Source: an uncultured Prevotella sp. (lineage in GTDB: Bacteria > Bacteroidota > Bacteroidia > Bacteroidales > Bacteroidaceae). From it: a DNA stretch of 64,000 nt. Both the position numbers and the translations under genes were made by a program. Within the stretch, counting starts at the first letter, position 1. Each line of letters opens with the position of its first letter. This document shows, one piece after another, positions 58,800 to 64,000 of this stretch. The notes beneath the pieces are model-generated. The model searched no databases. It saw nothing but the letters and a program-made list of their open reading frames with translations, and was not told the origin of the DNA. The stretch spans positions 97,510-161,509 of the forward strand of contig CAMHAM010000001.1 in NCBI GenBank assembly GCA_946183415.1, read 5' to 3'.

Positions 58800-59420
58800 A
58801 TGGCATTTGGTAAATGGATCAGTAACCTGAAGGGACTCTTCGAGGAAGGTCCGATGAAGGAGTTGACAGAGCATGTGGCTGACAATCAGCAACTGAAGCT
58901 CTCGGCAGAGCAAGTGGTGATTACGGATGAGTTCCGCAACACGTTCAATGTGAATTCTCCCGTTCGAGAGAATATCCGTAACAGTTTTCTGTTCTCTATG
59001 CTTACGATGGCTTCTTACATCGTGATTGCCGATGGTAAGGTGGAGCCAGAGGAATACGACTTCTTGGGTAAGTTCCTGAACGATACCTTTGGCGAGGAAG
59101 CCAAGGTGGAAGGTATGGATGTAGTAAAAAAACTGATAGCCAAGCACGATGAGCTTGAGGCTCGAAAGCCGATGGCATTCCTGCAATTGATAGGCGACTG
59201 TGGCAGTCAGATTGCCAGTTCCCTGAGTGAGGATCTTCGCTATCAGATGTTGTCGATGCTGGCACTGATCGTTAAGTCGGATGCCAATATTTCAAAAAAA
59301 GAGATAGAGACGTTGAAGGAGGTTGCTGTCTATATCGGCATGAAAGCTACGGATGTAGACGCTTTGATGAATCTCGATGTAGAGAAGGCTAAAGACGAGT
59401 GGCAGTGGATGAAAGAGTAA
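58800..59420 (+). CDS. TerB-like protein
   Basis: This 206-aa soluble helical protein carries a TerB-like domain (about 60-190, IRNSFLFSMLTMASYIVIAD, GKVEPEEYDFLGKFLNDTFG). The segment NSFLF(S)(M/L)L...SYI..ADGK is shared with the TerB-DnaJ protein at 50511, but there is no J domain or membrane segment here. TerB domains bind metals or membranes in tellurite-resistance and stress systems; the role of stand-alone forms is unknown. It lies between ffh and folD. Confidence 0.78.
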   Translation: MAFGKWISNLKGLFEEGPMKELTEHVADNQQLKLSAEQVVITDEFRNTFNVNSPVRENIRNSFLFSMLTMASYIVIADGKVEPEEYDFLGKFLNDTFGEEAKVEGMDVVKKLIAKHDELEARKPMAFLQLIGDCGSQIASSLSEDLRYQMLSMLALIVKSDANISKKEIETLKEVAVYIGMKATDVDALMNLDVEKAKDEWQWMKE

Positions 59421-59450
59421 AAAGGTAAAAAAGTAAAAAGGTAAAAAGAT
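59420..59450 (+). repeat. gtaaaaag-type repeat upstream of folD
   Basis: Four imperfect units of ggtaaaaa(a)g occupy the 34-base gap before the folD ATG. Confidence 0.65.
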
Positions 59451-59454
59451 AAGG

Positions 59455-60333
59455 ATGCAACTGATAGACGGAAAGGCAACGGCAGCAGCTATTAAGGCTG
59501 AGATTGCTGAAGAGGTAAAAGAGATTGTTTCGAAGGGTGGTAAGCAGCCCCATTTGGCTGCCGTTCTTGTGGGTCACGATGGTGGCTCTGAGACCTATGT
59601 AAAGAATAAGGTACTCGCGTGCGAGGCTTGTGGCTTTAAGAGTACACTCATCCGTTTCGAGGAGGATGTCACAGAGGAAGAGCTCCTCAATTGTGTCGAT
59701 ACCCTGAATCGTAATGTTGATGTCGATGGTTTCATCGTTCAGCTTCCATTGCCGAAGCATATCGATGAGCAGAAGATCATCGAGGCCATCGACTATCGCA
59801 AGGATGTAGATGGATTCCATCCCATCAATGTAGGTCGTATGGCCATTGGTCTGCCGTGCTTTATATCTGCTACACCTCTGGGAATCATCACCCTGCTAAA
59901 GCGTTATAATATTGAGACCTCTGGTAAGAAGTGCGTGATTCTTGGACGTTCTAATATCGTAGGCAAGCCCATGGCTCAGCTCATGATGCAGAAGCAGTAC
60001 GGCGATGCTACAGTTACTGTATGCCACTCGCGCTCAAAGACTTTAAAAGAGGAGTGTCGTGCAGCTGATATCATCATCGCAGCCATTGGTCAGCCCGATT
60101 TCGTAACAGCCGATATGGTGAAGGAAGGTGCTGTCATCGTAGATGTCGGTACCACTCGTGTACCCGATGCCACTCGTAAGAGCGGTTTTCGTCTGAATGG
60201 CGACGTGAAGTTCGACGAGGTGGCTCCAAAGTGCTCGTTCATCACGCCAGTTCCTGGTGGAGTAGGGCCGATGACCATCTGTTCGCTGATGAAGAATACA
60301 TTGGCAGCAGGTAAGAAAGAGTACTATAAATAA
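59455..60333 (+). CDS. folD: Methylene-THF dehydrogenase/cyclohydrolase
   Basis: This 292-aa enzyme starts [20 protein letters not shown]. It has [20 protein letters not shown] (catalytic Lys in YVKNK), [26 protein letters not shown] and [18 protein letters not shown] (cofactor site), and [14 protein letters not shown]. It interconverts methylene-, methenyl- and formyl-tetrahydrofolate. It follows the TerB-like gene by 34 bases. Confidence 0.97.
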   Translation: MQLIDGKATAAAIKAEIAEEVKEIVSKGGKQPHLAAVLVGHDGGSETYVKNKVLACEACGFKSTLIRFEEDVTEEELLNCVDTLNRNVDVDGFIVQLPLPKHIDEQKIIEAIDYRKDVDGFHPINVGRMAIGLPCFISATPLGIITLLKRYNIETSGKKCVILGRSNIVGKPMAQLMMQKQYGDATVTVCHSRSKTLKEECRAADIIIAAIGQPDFVTADMVKEGAVIVDVGTTRVPDATRKSGFRLNGDVKFDEVAPKCSFITPVPGGVGPMTICSLMKNTLAAGKKEYYK

Positions 60334-60373
60334 TAAAGTCCTTAAGTCCTGTAGTCCGTTGCAAAAGTAAAAG

Positions 60374-60553
60374 ATGACTGCACAAGAGTGGTACGAACAA
60401 GGTAACGCCTTTCGGAAAGAGTCGAAATGGCATGAAGCCATAAACTGCTATATTCAGGCTATCGAACTCGACCCAGACAGTCCCGCTGTTGAGGCCAAGC
60501 GCATGCTCGATGATATTATGGCCTTCTACTGCAAGGATATGTATAATCCCTGA
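60374..60553 (+). CDS. 59-aa single-TPR microprotein
   Basis: ATG at 60374 encodes MTAQEWYEQGNAFRKESKWH, EAINCYIQAIELDPDSPAVE and AKRMLDDIMAFYCKDMYNP. Residues 5-38 fit one TPR repeat (W-x2-G-N-x3-K-x5-A-x3-Y-x2-A-I-E-L-D-P). The stop codon lies inside a strong terminator, so the gene ends precisely with the transcript. It is 40 bases after folD. A small adaptor or capping role is possible. The clear TPR pattern argues that it is a real gene despite its size. Confidence 0.8.
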   Translation: MTAQEWYEQGNAFRKESKWHEAINCYIQAIELDPDSPAVEAKRMLDDIMAFYCKDMYNP

Positions 60554-60577
60554 ATCAGCTAAGATTCAGGGATTTTT
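60545..60577 (+). terminator. Terminator overlapping the TPR gene stop
   Basis: A perfect 12-bp stem AATCCCTGAATC/GATTCAGGGATT (60545-60556 with 60563-60574) followed by TTTC. It contains the stop codon at 60551-60553. Confidence 0.85.
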
Positions 60578-60589
60578 CTTTATTAATCA

Positions 60590-61300
60590 TCATAGCCTGA
60601 AGTGGCACCAGAGGGAGCGGGGGATGCGGCGCCAGAGGGCTGTGAGGAGACGGTATTTCCAGTCGATGATGCGGATGTGCTGCTGGTGGTTGATGGCGTA
60701 GAGGATTTCCTTGGCTACGGGCTCTGGTTGGAGCAGCATGGGGTAGTGGAAGTCGCCATGAAGGAGGGCTGTGTCTACGAAGCCTGGACGGATATCCGTG
60801 AACTTGATGTTCAGTCCTCGGGCGTTGGCTTGTTGTTCCAGCGCCTGCAGGTAGACATTCTGCATAGCTTTGGTGGCAGAGTAGCTTGGGGCAGGGCCGA
60901 GGCCTTTGGTGCCAGCAATCGAGGTGATGGCTGCGATGTGTCCGCTGCCTTTGTTGGCAAAGTAGCGATAGGCCTCACCAATCATTCTGGTGAAGCCTAG
61001 ACCGTTGGTATACAAAGTAGCGAGTTCGATATCTTCCTGAAGCTCACGGTTCTGTTTGCCAATGCCAGAGGCGTAGAAGAAGAGGTCCATGCCTCCCAGA
61101 CAATTGATGAGTGACTGAAGGCGAGTGGTGGCATCTTCTTGTGTGACATCAATCTGTTCGACTGCTGCAGCGCTGAGCTCCTGTAGTTTGTCGATTCTTC
61201 TGGCTGCCACACCGATGGTCCAGCCTTCCTTCATGAGAAGTTTGGCAACTTCTCTTCCGATGCCTGATGAGGCACCTATTATGATAGCGCGTTTAGCCAT
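60590..61300 (-). CDS. Short-chain dehydrogenase/reductase
   Basis: This 236-aa classical SDR starts MAKRAIIIGASSGIGREVAK (TGxxxGxG cofactor loop as GASSGIG), with VAARRIDKLQEL suggesting NADP preference from the Arg residues. The catalytic YxxxK is YSATKAM (near residue 143), with Ser in AITSIAGTKG. It is a monocistronic oxidoreductase of unknown substrate, convergent with folD and the TPR gene. Confidence 0.9.
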   Translation of the reverse strand: MAKRAIIIGASSGIGREVAKLLMKEGWTIGVAARRIDKLQELSAAAVEQIDVTQEDATTRLQSLINCLGGMDLFFYASGIGKQNRELQEDIELATLYTNGLGFTRMIGEAYRYFANKGSGHIAAITSIAGTKGLGPAPSYSATKAMQNVYLQALEQQANARGLNIKFTDIRPGFVDTALLHGDFHYPMLLQPEPVAKEILYAINHQQHIRIIDWKYRLLTALWRRIPRSLWCHFRL

Positions 61301-61380
61301 TTCTTGCTATTTTTGTAACCTTGATGGTGCAAAGATACAAAAAATTGAGAATATAATTTGGCTATTTCCTATCTTATTGT

Positions 61381-61388
61381 TACCTTTG
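61381..61388 (+). promoter_or_regulatory. Promoter -7 box for the 2-oxoacid:ferredoxin oxidoreductase operon
   Basis: TACCTTTG, 40 bases before the ATG at 61429. Confidence 0.6.
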
Positions 61389-61428
61389 CACCCGATTTTC
61401 GAAAATTATCATTATTTATATAAGGTAT

Positions 61429-61659
61429 ATGGCAAAAATGAAAGGCGCCATTGAGGTGAATACCGAGAGGTGTAAGGGATGCAGCCTCTGCATCATCGCC
61501 TGCCCTCAGAAGGTCATCGCCCTGGCCAACAAAGTTAATCTGCACGGCTACCCCTATGTGGAGGCTGTCAACGAAGAGGCCTGTGTGGGCTGCGCTTCGT
61601 GCGGCATCGTCTGCCCTGATGGTTGTATCACCGTGTATCGTAAAAAAGTGGAGGAATAA
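61429..61659 (+). CDS. 2-oxoacid:ferredoxin oxidoreductase, ferredoxin-like delta subunit
   Basis: This 76-aa protein has two [4Fe-4S] motifs, ERCKGCSLCIIACPQKV and EACVGCASCGIVCPDGC (CxxCxxCxxxCP twice). It passes electrons from the catalytic subunits to ferredoxin. It is the first of four genes in the order delta-alpha-beta-gamma; the next gene begins 2 bases after its stop. Confidence 0.9.
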   Translation: MAKMKGAIEVNTERCKGCSLCIIACPQKVIALANKVNLHGYPYVEAVNEEACVGCASCGIVCPDGCITVYRKKVEE

Positions 61660-61661
61660 TT

Positions 61662-62744
61662 ATGGCAGAAGAAAGAGAAGTTGTATTGATGAAAGGCAAC
61701 GAGGCTATTGCCCACGCTGCTATTCGTTGCGGATGCGACGGCTATTTCGGCTATCCTATTACTCCGCAGAGTGAAGTGATCGAGACATTGGCTGAGCTGA
61801 AGCCTTGGGAAACCACTGGCATGCAGGTGGTTCAGGCTGAGAGTGAGCTGGCCAGTATCTACATGGTCTATGGTGCTGCCGGAGCTGGTAAGCGCGCTAT
61901 GACCTCTTCGAGTTCTCCTGGTATCGCCCTGATGCAGGAAGGTATTACTTATATGGCTGGTGCCGAGGTTCCTGGTGTGTTCGTAAATGTGCAGCGTGGA
62001 GGCCCTGGTCTGGGTACTATCCAGCCTTCACAAGGTGACTATTTCCAGGCTACTCGTGGTGGTGGTAATGGTGACTACAAGGTGATTGTTCTGGCTCCAT
62101 CTTCTGTTCAGGAGATGGCCGATTTCGTTGACCTCGCCTTTGAGTTGGCTTTCAAATACCGCAACCCTGCTATGATTCTCTCCGATGGCGTGATTGGTCA
62201 GATGATGGAGAAGGTGGTGCTGCCTCCGTTCAAGCCCCGTCGTACGGATGAGGAGGTGATTAAGCAGTGTCCTTGGGCATCTACTGGTAAGCCAAAGAAC
62301 CGTGAGCGCGTGGTCATCACATCGCTTGAGCTGAAGCCTGAGATCATGGAGCAGCGTAACATCGCCCTCCAGGAGAAGTATCGTAAGATTCAGGAGAATG
62401 AGGTCCGCTTTGAACAGCAGCAGATGGACGATGCAGAGTATGCCATCATAGCCTTTGGTTCGGCTGCCCGTATCGCAGAGAAGAGTGTTGAGATTGCCCG
62501 TGAGCAGGGTATCAAGGTCGGACTGTTCCGTCCCATCACACTGTTCCCCTTCCCAGAGAAGCAGATTGCTGCATTGTCGAAGAAGGTGAAGGGTATCCTT
62601 GTAGCTGAGATCAATGCCGGACAGATGGTACAGGATGTTCGCCTCGCTGTGAACGGAGCTGTGCCCGTAGAGCAGTTCGGCCGTCTGGGCGGTATTGTAC
62701 CTGATCCCGAAGAGATTGTAGAGGCATTGAAGAAATTAATCTAG
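61662..62744 (+). CDS. korA: 2-oxoacid:ferredoxin oxidoreductase, alpha subunit
   Basis: This 360-aa protein has the pyrimidine-binding domain of the TPP enzyme: GNEAIAHAAIRCGCDGYFGY, PITPQSEVIETLAEL and AESELASIYMVYGAAGAGKR, then GGPGLGTIQPSQGDYFQATR. A transketolase C-terminal domain follows. Together with beta it decarboxylates a 2-oxoacid to its acyl-CoA. KorA (2-oxoglutarate) and VorB (branched-chain) types are close, and the substrate is not certain. Confidence 0.9.
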   Translation: MAEEREVVLMKGNEAIAHAAIRCGCDGYFGYPITPQSEVIETLAELKPWETTGMQVVQAESELASIYMVYGAAGAGKRAMTSSSSPGIALMQEGITYMAGAEVPGVFVNVQRGGPGLGTIQPSQGDYFQATRGGGNGDYKVIVLAPSSVQEMADFVDLAFELAFKYRNPAMILSDGVIGQMMEKVVLPPFKPRRTDEEVIKQCPWASTGKPKNRERVVITSLELKPEIMEQRNIALQEKYRKIQENEVRFEQQQMDDAEYAIIAFGSAARIAEKSVEIAREQGIKVGLFRPITLFPFPEKQIAALSKKVKGILVAEINAGQMVQDVRLAVNGAVPVEQFGRLGGIVPDPEEIVEALKKLI

Positions 62745-62801
62745 GATAACCAAGGATAGCCTAGGGACCTCCTAGGACTACCTGGAAAAAAGAAAAGAAC
62801 A
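62745..62801 (+). repeat. Short cctagga-type repeats between the alpha and beta genes
   Basis: The gap contains AACCAAGGATAGCC, CTAGGGACCTCCTAG and GACTACCTGG, imperfect direct and inverted units that can form a small hairpin around CCTAGG. Another example of repeat DNA just upstream of a start codon. Confidence 0.45.
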
Positions 62802-63572
62802 ATGGATAGAAATCAAATAGTTCAACCAGAGAACATCGTCTGCAAGAAGCCGACGCTGATGAACGACAACAATATGCACTACTGCCCAGGCTGTAGTCAC
62901 GGTGTGGTGCATAAGCTCATTGCCGAAGTCATCGAAGAGATGGGTATGGAAGACAAGACCGTAGGTGTATCACCTGTAGGTTGTGCCGTCTTCGCGTACA
63001 ATTATATAGATATCGACTGGCAGGAGGCTGCCCATGGTCGTGCTCCCGCACTGGCTACGGGTATCAAGCGTTGCTGGCCCGATCGCCTCGTGTTCACCTA
63101 TCAGGGTGATGGCGACTTGGCATGTATTGGTACCTGTGAGACCATTCACGCCCTGAACCGTGGTGAGAACATCGTGATTATCTTCGTCAACAATGCCATT
63201 TATGGTATGACGGGTGGTCAGATGGCACCTACGACACTGATTGGTCAGAAGACTTCTACTTGTCCTTATGGCCGTGATCCTCAGTTGCATGGTTATCCTC
63301 TGAAGATGGCTGATATCGCTGCTGGTCTGGAGGGCACCTGCTACGTCACTCGTCAGAGTGTAGAGAGTGTTGCCTCCATCAACAAGGCAAAGAAGGCGCT
63401 GCGCAAGGCTTTCGAGGCTTCGATGGCTGGTAAGGGAAGTTCACTCGTAGAGTTTGTATCAACCTGTAACAGTGGTTGGAAACTCACACCTGCCAAGGCT
63501 AACGAGTGGATGAAGGAGAATATGTTCCCCTTCTATCCTAAAGGTGACCTGAAAGATACTACGAATCTTTAA
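62802..63572 (+). CDS. korB: 2-oxoacid:ferredoxin oxidoreductase, beta subunit
   Basis: This 256-aa TPP-binding subunit has NNMHYCPGCSHGVVHKLIAE, HGRAPALATGIKRCWPD, the GDG motif in FTYQGDGDLACIGTCETIHA and VNNAIYGMTGGQMAPTTLIG. It carries the TPP-Mg site and, with alpha, catalyses CoA-dependent oxidation of a 2-oxoacid. It starts 57 bases after alpha. Confidence 0.91.
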   Translation: MDRNQIVQPENIVCKKPTLMNDNNMHYCPGCSHGVVHKLIAEVIEEMGMEDKTVGVSPVGCAVFAYNYIDIDWQEAAHGRAPALATGIKRCWPDRLVFTYQGDGDLACIGTCETIHALNRGENIVIIFVNNAIYGMTGGQMAPTTLIGQKTSTCPYGRDPQLHGYPLKMADIAAGLEGTCYVTRQSVESVASINKAKKALRKAFEASMAGKGSSLVEFVSTCNSGWKLTPAKANEWMKENMFPFYPKGDLKDTTNL

Positions 63573-63603
63573 TTAAGAGTTAAGAATTAAGAATTAAGAA
63601 AAG
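63573..63603 (+). repeat. ttaagaat-type repeat before the gamma subunit gene
   Basis: TTAAGAGTTAAGAATTAAGAATTAAG-like units, the same type as at 1472-1504 before the GH57 gene. Confidence 0.6.
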
Positions 63604-64000
63604 ATGAAGAAAGAGATAATTATTTCAGGCTTCGGTGGTCAGGGCGTGCTCTCGATGGGTAAGATTCTGGCCTATTCAGGACTGATGGAGGATAAGGAGG
63701 TGACATGGATGCCAGCCTATGGTCCTGAGCAGCGTGGCGGTACAGCTAACGTGACGGTGATTGTCAGCGACGAGCGCATCTCTTCGCCCATCCTCTCAAA
63801 GTATGACATCGCCGTGGTTCTGAACCAGCCTTCACTCGAAAAGTTCGAACCGAAGATCAAACCTGGTGGTATCCTCATCTACGATGGTTTTGGTATCATC
63901 AATAAACCCACGCGTAAGGATATCACCATCTATGAGATCAACGCCATGGACAAGGCTGCCGAGATGAAGAATGGCAAGGTGTTCAACATGATTGTTCTCG
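63604..64000 (+). CDS. korC: 2-oxoacid:ferredoxin oxidoreductase, gamma subunit (partial)
   Basis: The ATG at 63604 opens MKKEIIISGFGGQGVLSMGK, the Rossmann-like opening of gamma subunits (GxGGQG). WMPAYGPEQRGGTANVTVIV follows and the frame runs off the right edge after 132 codons. It completes the delta-alpha-beta-gamma operon. Confidence 0.9.
   Translation, partial: MKKEIIISGFGGQGVLSMGKILAYSGLMEDKEVTWMPAYGPEQRGGTANVTVIVSDERISSPILSKYDIAVVLNQPSLEKFEPKIKPGGILIYDGFGIINKPTRKDITIYEINAMDKAAEMKNGKVFNMIVL

Overview
The window is from a Bacteroidales chromosome, most likely Prevotellaceae. The evidence is a large type III glutamine synthetase, a DAHP synthase/chorismate mutase fusion, an orphan VirE/VapE-type helicase gene, a DUF4280-type PAAR protein, and many copies of the Bacteroidetes -7 box (TAnnTTTG, several with TTTG or TTG about 19 bp upstream) in front of genes. 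Shine-Dalgarno sequences are rare. I saw no rRNA, tRNA or CRISPR array.

Layout. 1-2.9 kb: glycogen metabolism (end of a debranching enzyme, a GT4 glycogen synthase-like enzyme, a GH57 amylase). 2.98-3.31 kb: a MITE-like element with 25-bp inverted ends. 3.3-8.3 kb (minus): agmatine deiminase, N-carbamoylputrescine amidase, an outer-membrane barrel and glutamine synthetase, in an order that could release and recapture ammonia. 8.4-16.9 kb: a degenerate ABC pair, a nuclease, Nif3, a zinc-ribbon protein, HolA, a small HTH regulator and pyrK-pyrD. 16.9-17.8 kb: a structured noncoding region with a concentric cruciform and a short promoter-terminator unit.

17.8-26.8 kb is the most unusual region: six closely spaced genes encoding a 1233-aa VgrG spike, a 656-aa beta-solenoid-like protein, a 211-aa protein whose whole length resembles ribosome recycling factor, a STAS anti-anti-sigma protein, a membrane SpoIIE-type PP2C phosphatase and a PAAR-like tip protein. 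No sheath, baseplate, Hcp or ClpV gene is present, so this is an orphan spike island joined to two thirds of a partner-switching circuit. The missing third, an RsbW-like kinase, lies at 40.0 kb beside a truncated STAS gene.

27-33.6 kb: aroC, slyD, three exported peptidases (M48, C1, M23), a methionine sulfoxide reductase and an HD hydrolase. 33.7-38 kb: an aromatic amino-acid operon (pheA, aminotransferase, DAHP synthase/chorismate mutase, tyrA) behind a leader peptide rich in Tyr and Phe, with competing terminator and antiterminator hairpins. 38-45 kb: a transporter, a HAD-like protein lacking its nucleophile, the partner-switch remnant, CotH and pectinesterase. 45-47.4 kb: a gene-poor accessory region with REP-like hairpins, a two-gene cassette, decayed ORFs and a concentric iteron-like dyad just upstream of a VirE/VapE helicase gene. 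49.6-64 kb: housekeeping genes (inositol monophosphatase, TerB proteins, GH20, a PIG-L deacetylase, QueH, an XRE-cupin regulator, acyl-CoA synthetase, Ffh, FolD, an SDR) ending in a four-subunit 2-oxoacid:ferredoxin oxidoreductase operon that runs off the right edge.

Simple A-rich repeats recur immediately upstream of start codons. In two places repeat DNA of these families lies inside coding sequence: the signal peptide of the GH20 enzyme and two loops of the inositol monophosphatase.
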